Origin: Aeromicrobium sp. Root236
GTDB lineage: Bacteria > Actinomycetota > Actinomycetes > Propionibacteriales > Nocardioidaceae
Direction: 5' to 3'
NCBI RefSeq assembly: GCF_001428805.1
Contig: NZ_LMIS01000001.1
Span: 1,050,587 to 1,114,586 of the forward strand
DNA: 64,000 bases
Position 1 is the first letter of the stretch. The number at the start of each line of letters is the position of its first letter. This document shows, piece after piece, positions 56,580 to 64,000 of the stretch. Made by a program: the position numbers and the translations under genes. The notes beneath the pieces are model-generated. The model did no database searches and was not told where the DNA came from. It was given only the letters and a program-made list of their open reading frames with translations.

Positions 56580-58227
56580 GCTGACCGGGCCCGGTGCGTC
56601 GCTGGTCAGATCGGCGACGCACCGGGGCTGAGCGGGCGTGGTCGTGGGCCATCATCGCGACCCCCAGGGACAGCTGTGACGAGGGATCGTCGAGGCGTAC
56701 GCCGAGCACGTTCTCGATCTGGGCGAGCTTGGCGTAGAGAGCCGGCCGGCTGCGGTGGGCGGTCCGGGCGAGGCGTGACTTGTTGCCGCCGGCAGCGAGG
56801 AACTGGCGCAGCAGGTCGAGCAGTCCCCCACCGTGCCTAGCCTCGTACGCCAGCAGCGGATCGAGCTCGGCCTCGACGAACGCCTGGACCCGCGGGTCGT
56901 CGTGCAGCTGCGCGATCAGGCCGTGCAGGCGGATGTCGGCCTGCCGGAAGTACGCCGGCCCGGCGGCGAGCGCCTCGTGGGCGACGCGCGCGACGTGCTG
57001 GGCGGTCCTCAGCGAGCGGCTCGTCGAGAGCAGGTCCGGCTCCGCGGCGCCGGCGCCGATCGTGACCGGGTCGAGTGCCGGGCCGGCGCGCATGGCGTCG
57101 GCGAACGCGGTCAGCACCGCATCCTCGGACGTACGGGCCGGCACCGCCAGCAGCAGCACGATCTGGTCGTCACCGAGGACACCGGCGATGGCGGACTGCC
57201 GTGACGCGACCAACGCCCTGGAGACGCGTTCGCCGAGTCGGCGCTGCGCGCGGTGCCGGGTCGCTGCCTCGCCCGCCGGCACGTCGATCTGGACGGCGGC
57301 ACCCACGTACGCCGTGCCGGGCGCGAGACCGAGGGCCCGGGCGCGGGTCAGCGCGGTCGAGGCGTCGGCCAGCCGTCCCTCGAGGAGCTCGGTCAGAAAG
57401 CCGCCCTGCGCCTGCAGCTGCACCGACTGCTGGTCGCGCTCGATCATGCGGGACAGCTCGACGGCCTGGGCCACGCGCTCGACGAGCATGCCGAGGCGTT
57501 GCTGGTCGGCCGTCGGGTTGGGCACGACCAGGCGGCCCCACTCGTGCCCGTGGGTGCCGACGCCCGTCGTGAGCCATCCCTCCAGCCCGGCGAGACCCGT
57601 GCCCTCGCGCCTGGGACACAGCCGCGATCGGCGCTCCCAGTCCGCGAGCAGCCCTTCGGCCGGGCGCCCGATCGCGTGGAATGCGACGACCCGCCGGTTG
57701 AGGTCCTCGAGCACCATCGACGAGCCGGCCATCTCCGCCCCGGCGCGTACGAGCTCGTCGATGCCGGCACCCTCGAGGCTCAACGCGGTGAACGTCTCGT
57801 GCACGTCCTGCGCGAAGCGTACGAAGTCGAACCGGTCCGCGACGATGCCCCGATGGACCTCCTCGGTGATCAGCACGAACCGCGCCTGCCGGTGCAGCAC
57901 CACGAGCGGGAAGTCCCGGGCGCGGGCCAGGTCGAGCACCGCGGGAGGTACGGCCGGCAGGTGCTCGCCGAGCTCGACGATCAGGCCCGCGGCCCCGGCC
58001 TCGACGAGCGCCGAGACGTAGTCCACCGCCTCGTCGGCCGAGCCCCGCATCGCCAGACCGGTCGACAGCAGCAGCTCGTCGCCCTCGAGCAGGTCGGCCA
58101 CCTCGCGCACCTCGCTGACGTGCACCCACCTGACGGGCCGGTCGAGCCGGGCGGCACCGGCCAGCACCTCGGGCTCGCCCGCCTGCACGGCCGGACCGGC
58201 CAGGATCGAGCGGATCGTGGGGATCAT
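56569..58227 (-). CDS. PucR-family transcriptional regulator
   Basis: A 552-aa regulator. The N-terminal PucR domain (IPTIRSILAGPAVQAGEPEVLAGAARLDRPVRWVHVSEV) covers about residues 1-125, a GGDEF-like/central domain is around 290-410, and the C-terminal HTH_30 is FLAAGGNKSRLARTAHRSRPALYAKLAQIENVLG (key words NKSRLARTAHRSRPALYAK). PucR proteins control purine or pyrimidine degradation and amine catabolism. It diverges from the semialdehyde dehydrogenase and aminotransferase genes and lies beside the dihydropyrimidinase operon, so it is the prime candidate regulator. TAGACT is 6 nt before the ATG (leaderless). Confidence 0.9.
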   Translation of the reverse strand: MIPTIRSILAGPAVQAGEPEVLAGAARLDRPVRWVHVSEVREVADLLEGDELLLSTGLAMRGSADEAVDYVSALVEAGAAGLIVELGEHLPAVPPAVLDLARARDFPLVVLHRQARFVLITEEVHRGIVADRFDFVRFAQDVHETFTALSLEGAGIDELVRAGAEMAGSSMVLEDLNRRVVAFHAIGRPAEGLLADWERRSRLCPRREGTGLAGLEGWLTTGVGTHGHEWGRLVVPNPTADQQRLGMLVERVAQAVELSRMIERDQQSVQLQAQGGFLTELLEGRLADASTALTRARALGLAPGTAYVGAAVQIDVPAGEAATRHRAQRRLGERVSRALVASRQSAIAGVLGDDQIVLLLAVPARTSEDAVLTAFADAMRAGPALDPVTIGAGAAEPDLLSTSRSLRTAQHVARVAHEALAAGPAYFRQADIRLHGLIAQLHDDPRVQAFVEAELDPLLAYEARHGGGLLDLLRQFLAAGGNKSRLARTAHRSRPALYAKLAQIENVLGVRLDDPSSQLSLGVAMMAHDHARSAPVRRRSDQRRTGPGQLTR

Positions 58228-58240
58228 CTGCGGAGTCTAG

Positions 58241-58282
58241 TTGACACTGTGTAAGGCGAACGAGCGATCTGGCGACATGTCG
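58241..58282 (+). promoter_or_regulatory. Promoter and dyad of the semialdehyde dehydrogenase gene
   Basis: TTGACA (58241-58246), an 18-bp spacer and CGATCT (58265-58270) are followed by the palindrome CGACATGTCG (58273-58282) at the expected start point. The plus-strand -35 abuts the minus-strand -10 of the PucR gene, so the two divergent promoters overlap. Confidence 0.5.
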
Positions 58283-58322
58283 TCCATTGCCCCTGGCGGC
58301 GCCGAGGCGGAGGATCGGCAGC

Positions 58323-59831
58323 ATGAGCGAAAAGAACGTCATCGGGCACTGGCTCGACAACAGCATCCACATCGGCAGCTCCGGACGCTTCGGCGACGTG
58401 ACGAACCCGGCCACCGGTGAGGTCACCGCGCAGGTCGCCTTCGCCGACGAGGCGGACGCCGCGCGCGTCATCGCCGCCGCCAAGGCCGCCGCCCCGGGCT
58501 GGGCCTCGGCATCACTGACGACCCGCACCAAGGTGCTGTTCCGCTTCCGCGAGCTGCTCAACGAGCGCAAGGAAGAGCTCGCCGCGATCATCACGTCCGA
58601 GCACGGCAAGGTGCTCTCGGACGCGCTGGGCGAGGTGTCGCGCGGGCTCGAGGTCGTCGAGTTCGCCTGCGGCATGCCGCACCTGCTCAAGGGCTCGCAC
58701 TCCGAGGGCGTCTCGACCGGCGTCGACCTGCACTCCAAGCGCCAGCCGCTCGGCGTCGTCGGGATCATCAGCCCGTTCAACTTCCCGGCCATGGTGCCGA
58801 TGTGGTTCTACCCGATCGCGATCGGCGCCGGCAACACCGTCGTCGTGAAGCCCAGCGAGAAGGACCCATCGGCCGTGCTGTGGACCGCCGAGCTCTGGAA
58901 GGAGGCCGGGCTCCCCGACGGCGTGTTCAACGTGCTCCAGGGCGACAAGGTCGCCGTCGACGCACTCCTGGACTCCCCCGACGTCAAGTCGATCAGCTTC
59001 GTCGGCTCCACGCCGATCGCCCGGTACGTCTTCGAGCGCGCGAGCCAGGCCGGCAAGCGCGTGCAGGCCCTCGGCGGCGCCAAGAACCACATGCTGGTGC
59101 TGCCCGACGCCGACCTCGACCTCGCGGCCGACGCCGCGGTCAACGCCGGCTACGGCTCCGCCGGTGAGCGTTGCATGGCCATCAGCGTCGTCGTCGCCGT
59201 CGGACCGATCGCCGACGACCTCGTCGACCGGATCGCGTCGCGTACCAAGACCTTGCGCATCGGCGACGGCACGCGCGGCACCGACATGGGACCGCTCGTC
59301 ACGCTGGCTCACCGCGATCGCGTCGCCTCGTTCGTCGAGGCCGGCGACGCTGCTGGCGCCAAGCTCGTGATCGACGGCCGCGAGTCGCCCGTCGACGGCG
59401 AGGACAACGGCTTCTGGCTCGGGCCGACGCTGTTCGACCACGTCACGCCCGACATGAGCATCTACACCGAGGAGATCTTCGGCCCGGTGCTCAGCGTCGT
59501 CCGCGCCGAGACGTACGACGAGGCCGTCGAGCTGATCAACGCCAACCCGTACGGCAACGGCGTCGCGATCTTCACCAACAACGGCGGCGCCGCCCGCAAG
59601 TTCGAGGTCGACGTCGAGGTCGGCATGATCGGCGTCAACGTGCCGATCCCCGTGCCGATGGCCTACTACTCGTTCGGCGGCTGGAAGAACTCGCTGTTCG
59701 GCGACACGCACGCGCACGGCGTCGAGGGCATCCACTTCTTCACGCGTGGCAAGGTGATCACCAGCCGCTGGGCCGACCCGGCGGTCTCGCCGACCGGAGG
59801 CCTCGAGCTCGCCTTCCCCACGCATGATTGA
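58323..59831 (+). CDS. mmsA: CoA-acylating (methyl)malonate-semialdehyde dehydrogenase
   Basis: A 502-aa aldehyde dehydrogenase converting malonate or methylmalonate semialdehyde to acetyl-CoA or propionyl-CoA with NAD. The catalytic cysteine is C284 in YGSAGERCMAIS, where MmsA proteins have GxRCMA instead of the usual GQxC. SPFNFPAMVPMWFYPIAIG, KPSEKDPSA and GSTPIARYVF are matching blocks. ATG 58323 follows GGAGGA; upstream in-frame codons are unlikely. With the aminotransferase 103 bp downstream it finishes beta-alanine or beta-aminoisobutyrate breakdown. Confidence 0.93.
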   Translation: MSEKNVIGHWLDNSIHIGSSGRFGDVTNPATGEVTAQVAFADEADAARVIAAAKAAAPGWASASLTTRTKVLFRFRELLNERKEELAAIITSEHGKVLSDALGEVSRGLEVVEFACGMPHLLKGSHSEGVSTGVDLHSKRQPLGVVGIISPFNFPAMVPMWFYPIAIGAGNTVVVKPSEKDPSAVLWTAELWKEAGLPDGVFNVLQGDKVAVDALLDSPDVKSISFVGSTPIARYVFERASQAGKRVQALGGAKNHMLVLPDADLDLAADAAVNAGYGSAGERCMAISVVVAVGPIADDLVDRIASRTKTLRIGDGTRGTDMGPLVTLAHRDRVASFVEAGDAAGAKLVIDGRESPVDGEDNGFWLGPTLFDHVTPDMSIYTEEIFGPVLSVVRAETYDEAVELINANPYGNGVAIFTNNGGAARKFEVDVEVGMIGVNVPIPVPMAYYSFGGWKNSLFGDTHAHGVEGIHFFTRGKVITSRWADPAVSPTGGLELAFPTHD

Positions 59832-59934
59832 CGGGGTCGAGGCCGCCCGCAGCCGAGCGCCACGTCAAGGTTGAGCGATCGCGGCGAAGCCGCCCGATGA
59901 CGAAACCTCGCAATCCGACAACGAAAGGTGACCG

Positions 59935-61254
59935 ATGAGCCGCACGTACGACCTCGACCGCGCCCACGTGTTCCACTCCTGGTCCGCGCAGGCCGAGCTC
60001 TCCCCCATGGTCATCGCCGGCGCGTCCGGCAGCGAGGTGTGGGACGAGGACGGCACGCGCTACCTCGACTTCTCGAGCCAGCTCGTGTTCACCAACATCG
60101 GGCACCAGCACCCCAAGGTCGTCGCGGCGATCCAGGAGCAGGCCGCCACGCTCTGCACGATCGGCCCGCCGTTCGCCAACGCCGCTCGCTCGGAGGCAGC
60201 CCGGCTGATCACCGAGCGTGCGCCCGACGGCATGGAGCGCGTCTTCTTCACCAACGGTGGCGCCGACGCCAACGAGCACGCGATCCGCATGGCCCGCCTG
60301 CACACCGGGCGGCCCAAGGTCCTGTCGACCTACCGGTCGTACCACGGTGGCACCCAGACGGCGATCAACGTGACGGGCGACCCGAGGCGCTGGGCGAGCG
60401 ACTCGGCGTCGGCCGGCACAGTGCACTTCTTCGGGCCGTTCCTCTACCGCTCCGAGTTCCACGCGACGACCGAGGCCGAGGAGTGCGAGCGCGCGCTGCA
60501 GCACCTCGACCACGTGATCCGCAACGAGGGCCCGACGACGATCGCGGCGATCATCCTCGAGACGATCCCCGGCACGGCCGGCATCATGGTGCCGCCCCCG
60601 GGCTACCTCGCCGGCGTGCGCGCACTGTGCGACGAGCACGGCATCATGCTGATCGCCGACGAGGTCATGAGCGGCTTCGGCCGTACGGGCGCCTGGTTCG
60701 CGATCGACCACTTCGATGTCGTGCCGGACCTCATCACGTTCGCCAAGGGCGTCAACTCCGGCTACGTGCCGCTCGGCGGGGTCATCATCAGCGACGCGAT
60801 CGTCGAGACGTTCGCGCATCGCGCCTATCCCGGCGGCCTCACCTACTCGGGCCACCCGCTCGCCGCCGCTGCGGCGGTCGCCACGATCACCACCATGGCC
60901 GAGGAGGGCATCGTCGAGAACGCTGCGCGCCTGGGCACCGAGGTCTTCGGACCCGGCCTCGCCGAGATCGCCGACCGGCACGCCTGCGTCGGCGAGGTGC
61001 GCGGCCTCGGTGCTTTCTGGGCCATCGAGCTCGTCGCCGATCCCGAGAGCCGCGAGCCGCTCGCGCCCTACGGCGGCAGCAGCCCGGCGATGAACGACAT
61101 CATCGCGGCGTGCAAGAAGGCCGGCATGCTGCCGTTCGCCAACTTCAACCGCATCCACGTCGTGCCGCCGTGCGTCATCAGCGATGACGACGCACGCCGG
61201 GGCCTGGCCATCATCGACGAGGCGCTGGCGATCGGCGACGCCGTCGTCGCCTGA
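59935..61254 (+). CDS. Class III aminotransferase, probably beta-alanine/beta-aminoisobutyrate
   Basis: A 439-aa PLP omega-aminotransferase (fold I). The PLP lysine is K271 in TFAKGVNSGYVPLGG, the pyridine-nitrogen aspartate is D242 (LIADEVMSGFGRTG), and NGGADANEHAIRMAR and YRSYHGGT are cofactor contacts. It follows mmsA and AAAGGTGACC precedes its ATG. The expected reaction is beta-alanine or 3-aminoisobutyrate plus a 2-oxo acid to (methyl)malonate semialdehyde; taurine or another omega-amine is an alternative because family members are promiscuous. It converges on the MFS gene. Confidence 0.9.
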   Translation: MSRTYDLDRAHVFHSWSAQAELSPMVIAGASGSEVWDEDGTRYLDFSSQLVFTNIGHQHPKVVAAIQEQAATLCTIGPPFANAARSEAARLITERAPDGMERVFFTNGGADANEHAIRMARLHTGRPKVLSTYRSYHGGTQTAINVTGDPRRWASDSASAGTVHFFGPFLYRSEFHATTEAEECERALQHLDHVIRNEGPTTIAAIILETIPGTAGIMVPPPGYLAGVRALCDEHGIMLIADEVMSGFGRTGAWFAIDHFDVVPDLITFAKGVNSGYVPLGGVIISDAIVETFAHRAYPGGLTYSGHPLAAAAAVATITTMAEEGIVENAARLGTEVFGPGLAEIADRHACVGEVRGLGAFWAIELVADPESREPLAPYGGSSPAMNDIIAACKKAGMLPFANFNRIHVVPPCVISDDDARRGLAIIDEALAIGDAVVA

Positions 61255-61256
61255 GG

Positions 61257-62495
61257 TCAGACCCCGACCGAGACCTCGGTGCGACGCTCGAGCCGGCGTA
61301 CGGCGGGGGACGCCAGCGACAGCAGGGCCGAGCCACCCATGACGGCGGCGACGACCAGGAGCCAGGTGTCGAAGCCGACAGCCGACGCGATCGGACCGGT
61401 GACGACCAGCCCGAGGGGCCTGGCGACGTACGAGCCGACGATGTCGAACGAGTAGACGCGGGCGAGCTTGTTCTCCGGGATGTTCTGCTGGATCGACAGG
61501 TCCCAGTTGACGCTGAAGATCTCCAGCCCGAAGCCGTGCAGGAACGCGCCGAGCAGGAGCAGCGGGAGGTGGTCGGACAGCGCCATCGCCAACGGGAACG
61601 CCGCAGTAAGAGCGAGCAGCGCCGTGCCGACGAACAGCCCGCGTCGCGGCCGCCACCGCAGCGTCACCACGCCACCGATGATGAAGCCCAGCATCAAGGC
61701 GCCGAGCGCCCAACCCCAGGCCGAGCGGCCCAGCGAGTCGCCGACCACGATCGGGCCGAGCACGCCCTGCACTCCCCCATAGAACAGGTGGTAGAGCAAC
61801 GCCTGGCCGATCAGCAGCCACAGCCAGGTGTGGCGGAACACCTCTGCGGCGCCGGCCCGCAGGTCGCCCAGCAGGGACGGCGCCTTCTCCGGCGCCACCA
61901 GTCGCGGCACGCGGATCAGTCCGAAGCACACCGCGGCGACCGCGAACGTCCCCGCGTCGACCGCGATGGCCCACCCCGAGCCGAACGCGGCCACGAGTGA
62001 ACCGGCACCGGAGAACCCGATCACCATCGCACCGTTCTGCGCCAGACGGCGTACGGCCACCGCCTTGGGCAGCTCCTCGGCGGGCACGGTCTGCCGCGTG
62101 AGCGCCGAGGACGACGGGCCACTCAGCGCGCCCAGGCAGCCGTTGAGGACACCGCCGACGGCCAGCAGCGGGATCGTGGCCCAGCCGCCGATGAGCGCGA
62201 CCGCGATGAGCGCCTGGAACACCGCCGCGGCCGCCGCGGAGCCTTGCAGCATCAGCTGGCGCGGCAGCCGGTCGCCCAGCACTCCACCGGCGAGCACCGT
62301 CAGCACCTCCGCAGCCGCGAACGCCGAGACCACGAGCCCGAGGTCCGTCGCGGATCCGCCGAGGTCGAGCACGGCGAACGCGAGGGCGACCGGCGTGATC
62401 GCATTGCCGAGCGCGCTGATCGTGGCGCCGGAGACCAGGTAGCGATAGTCCGGGTGCGCCAGCGGACCGCTGCGGAGGGCGCCTCGAGCGTTCAT
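61257..62495 (-). CDS. MFS transporter
   Basis: A 412-aa major facilitator with about twelve hydrophobic segments, similar to the MFS_3/EntS type exporters. RSGPLAHPDYRYLVSGATISALGNAITPVALAFAV is segment 1 (key words LVSGATISALGNAITPVA), and GGVLGDRLPRQLML is the loop-2 GDR(x)xRR-like motif. ATG 62495 follows TATCTT by 7 nt on the minus strand, pointing to a leaderless mRNA; an in-frame TTG nine bases upstream is less likely. It diverges from a MarR gene with operator-like palindromes between. Likely an efflux pump for the MarR ligand. Confidence 0.88.
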   Translation of the reverse strand: MNARGALRSGPLAHPDYRYLVSGATISALGNAITPVALAFAVLDLGGSATDLGLVVSAFAAAEVLTVLAGGVLGDRLPRQLMLQGSAAAAAVFQALIAVALIGGWATIPLLAVGGVLNGCLGALSGPSSSALTRQTVPAEELPKAVAVRRLAQNGAMVIGFSGAGSLVAAFGSGWAIAVDAGTFAVAAVCFGLIRVPRLVAPEKAPSLLGDLRAGAAEVFRHTWLWLLIGQALLYHLFYGGVQGVLGPIVVGDSLGRSAWGWALGALMLGFIIGGVVTLRWRPRRGLFVGTALLALTAAFPLAMALSDHLPLLLLGAFLHGFGLEIFSVNWDLSIQQNIPENKLARVYSFDIVGSYVARPLGLVVTGPIASAVGFDTWLLVVAAVMGGSALLSLASPAVRRLERRTEVSVGV

Positions 62496-62501
62496 GCGAC
62501 T

Positions 62502-62544
62502 CAAGATACTTCGCCAGCAAACTATTCGTCAACAAAGTACTTTG
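62502..62544. promoter_or_regulatory. MarR operator array between the MFS and marR genes
   Basis: CAAAGTACTTTG (62533-62544) is a perfect 12-bp palindrome at the predicted marR -35; CAAGATACTTCG (62502-62513) is a near copy covering the MFS -10 (TATCTT on the minus strand). CAAACTATTCG near 62518 may be a third, weaker site. Centres are 31 bp apart, about three turns. Confidence 0.7.
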
Positions 62545-62569
62545 GTTCCACCCGCGATAGCATGCGGTC

Positions 62570-63106
62570 ATGGCCGAGACCGACTGGACCGACCGGCACG
62601 TCGCCCGATGGCGCGATCACTGGGTCGACGTCCCGTTCGACGACGACGTCGAGGGCGTGGTCGTCCGCATCGGCCGCCTGCAGCGCTACCTCAAGGGCAC
62701 GAAGCAGCGAGCCGTGACCGAGACCGGGCTGCAGGACTTCGAGTACGACACGCTGCACTCGCTGATGATCCGGGACACCCCCGGCACCGCCTCCCCCACG
62801 GACCTCGCCGACGAGCTGGGCATCTCGGGCGCAGGCATGACGGGCCGGCTCGACAAGCTGGAGCAGGCCGGCTGGGTGCAGAGGACCGTCGCGCCTGACG
62901 ACCGGCGCCGGGTGGTCGTCGAGATCACCAAGGCCGGCGCGGACATCTGGCGGCGCGCCATGGCGCTGCGCGGTTCCCAGGAGCAGGAGATGGTGGCCGT
63001 TCTCAGCGCCAAGGAGCGTGCCACGATCAACCGGCTGCTGCGGAAGATGACGCTCCACGTCGAGGCCCGGGATCCCGATCCGTCGATCGGCAAGCCCAAG
63101 GACTGA
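62570..63106 (+). CDS. MarR-family transcriptional regulator
   Basis: A 178-aa regulator. The winged helix is about residues 60-130: YDTLHSLMIRDTPGTASPTDLADELGISGAGMTGRLDKLEQAGWVQRTVAPDDRRRVVVEIT (key words LADELGISGAGMTGRLDKLE and DDRRRVVVEIT). TAGCAT ends 6 nt before the ATG. It diverges from an MFS exporter over palindromic sites and lies 145 bp before an ABC exporter, so it may control both efflux systems. The inducer is unknown. Confidence 0.9.
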   Translation: MAETDWTDRHVARWRDHWVDVPFDDDVEGVVVRIGRLQRYLKGTKQRAVTETGLQDFEYDTLHSLMIRDTPGTASPTDLADELGISGAGMTGRLDKLEQAGWVQRTVAPDDRRRVVVEITKAGADIWRRAMALRGSQEQEMVAVLSAKERATINRLLRKMTLHVEARDPDPSIGKPKD

Positions 63107-63251
63107 CCACCTCGCCGACTTGATCTCAACCGCGGTTGAGGTCCTAGTCTGACGACAACGAGCGATTGGGATCGCCCTGTCTCCAAGGCGTAGTGTGGAT
63201 GGTTCCCGATCGCAACGACCTCCACACACGTCCAGGAGCCTCACCACCGGT

Positions 63252-64000
63252 ATGCCACCCGCCTCAGTCACCCAGCCTCGCGACCCAGGATCGATCCCCC
63301 GCAGCAGCACCTCGCTGTGGCGCCTGCGCGGATACCTGCGCCCGCACCTCTGGCGCCTGGTCGTGATGCTCGCTGCGGCGCTGCTGGCCGTGGTCGTCGG
63401 ACTCGCGATCCCGCTGGTGACCCGCGCGATCGTCGACGGACCGATCGCCGACCACGACTCCGGCGGCATCGTCCGCCTCGGCGCCCTCGCGCTCGTGCTC
63501 GGCATCGCCGAGGCGGCGCTGATCCTCGTACGCCGGTGGGTCCAGGCTCCTGCTGTGCTCGGCATGGAGACCGCGCTGCGCGGCGACCTCTACCAGCACC
63601 TCGACGAGCTGCCCATGGAGTTCCACGCGAAGTGGCAGTCCGGCCAGCTCCTCTCACGCGTGACGAGCGACCTGTCGACGATCCGGCGCTTCTCCGGCTT
63701 CGGCATGATCTTCCTGATCACGAACGTCATCCAGCTCGCCCTCACGGTCGCGCTGCTCCTGCACCTCTACTGGCCGCTGGCGATCGTGGCCATCGTGGCG
63801 GCCGTGCCGATCATCGTGACGTCGATGACGTTCGAGCGCCGCTACGTCAAGATCTCGCGACGGGTCCAGGACCAGCGCGGCGACCTCGCGACCCAGGTCG
63901 AGGAGTCCGCGCTCGGCATCCGCGCGATCAAGAGCTTCGGCCGGAGCCGCCTGGCGTACGACAAGTACGACGAGCGCGCGACGCGCCTCTACGAGTCCGA
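63252..64000 (+). CDS. ABC exporter (permease-ATPase fusion), 3-prime end off the window
   Basis: The first 249 codons are present and cover the transmembrane domain. LRGYLRPHLWRLVVMLAAALLAVVVGLAIPLVTRAIVDG is segments 1-2 of a type IV exporter, with the coupling-helix region LYQHLDELPMEFHAKWQSGQLLSRVTSDLSTIRRF (key words FHAKWQSGQLLSRVTSDL), IFLITNVIQLALTVALLLH and SFGRSR near the end. The nucleotide-binding domain would follow beyond 64000. ATG 63252 is supported by the start of continuous family similarity a few dozen residues later. It is probably a multidrug/lipid-type half-transporter, perhaps the first of a heterodimeric pair. Confidence 0.85.
   Translation, partial: MPPASVTQPRDPGSIPRSSTSLWRLRGYLRPHLWRLVVMLAAALLAVVVGLAIPLVTRAIVDGPIADHDSGGIVRLGALALVLGIAEAALILVRRWVQAPAVLGMETALRGDLYQHLDELPMEFHAKWQSGQLLSRVTSDLSTIRRFSGFGMIFLITNVIQLALTVALLLHLYWPLAIVAIVAAVPIIVTSMTFERRYVKISRRVQDQRGDLATQVEESALGIRAIKSFGRSRLAYDKYDERATRLYES

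Noticed and set aside
59758-62571. A 937-codon minus-strand open frame across the aminotransferase and MFS genes
   Set aside because: It lies out of frame with both genes, is extremely Arg/Ala/Gly-rich and has no recognisable motif.

Overview
The window is high-GC, densely packed chromosomal DNA of an actinobacterium. Supporting signs are many GTG starts, GTGA/ATGA stop-start overlaps, numerous transcripts that look leaderless (a TANNNT -10 box 6 to 9 nt before the start codon), a mycothiol-type maleylpyruvate isomerase fold protein and a TIGR03842-like, possibly F420-linked, LLM oxidoreductase. Gene content and order suggest the Nocardioidaceae (Nocardioides or Aeromicrobium-like). That placement is inference. 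I see no rRNA, tRNA, CRISPR array, insertion sequence or prophage.

Region 1 (1-18.4 kb) is dominated by branched-chain amino acid (BCAA) synthesis on the minus strand: cimA (cut by the left edge), ilvE, leuB and ilvBNC, with ilvD near 27 kb. Three of these units carry an upstream leader peptide with matching control codons. The cimA leader holds I-S-I-I-I, the ilvB leader I-L-V-V and the leuB leader L-V-V-I. For cimA and ilvB the leader is followed by a textbook U-tailed terminator. Interspersed are aspA, a methyltransferase, an APC permease, a degenerate GGDEF-EAL protein, a MocR regulator divergent from a small membrane protein and YczE, and a secreted phytase-like esterase.

Region 2 (18.5-31 kb) holds a small lipoprotein, two tandem paralogous secreted SGNH hydrolases with different numbers of Ig-like repeats, the ilvD operon with an odd zinc-ribbon SDR, a SatD-like/membrane pair divergent from an ATP-grasp gene across two matched dyads, and an alpha/beta hydrolase.

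Region 3 (31-47.5 kb) is mainly housekeeping: gatCAB, ligA, a MetE-like protein, mnmA with a cysteine desulfurase, and an RluA-type pseudouridine synthase. It also has a TetR-controlled DrrAB exporter with two operators 21 bp apart and several small proteins.

Region 4 (47.5-61.3 kb) looks like a reductive-type pyrimidine (or hydantoin) catabolic island. One minus-strand operon encodes a beta-ureidopropionase-like amidase, a dihydropyrimidinase, an LLM oxidoreductase and a two-permease ABC importer with a THI5-like binding protein. Nearby are a PucR regulator and a plus-strand pair, (methyl)malonate-semialdehyde dehydrogenase and a class III aminotransferase. Together they could take dihydrouracil or dihydrothymine to beta-alanine or beta-aminoisobutyrate and on to acetyl-CoA or propionyl-CoA. 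No classical dihydropyrimidine dehydrogenase is present in the window, so the LLM protein is a candidate for the missing redox step. A WYL regulator and an NmrA-like protein lie divergently inside the island. The window ends with an MFS exporter, a divergent MarR regulator and the start of an ABC exporter.
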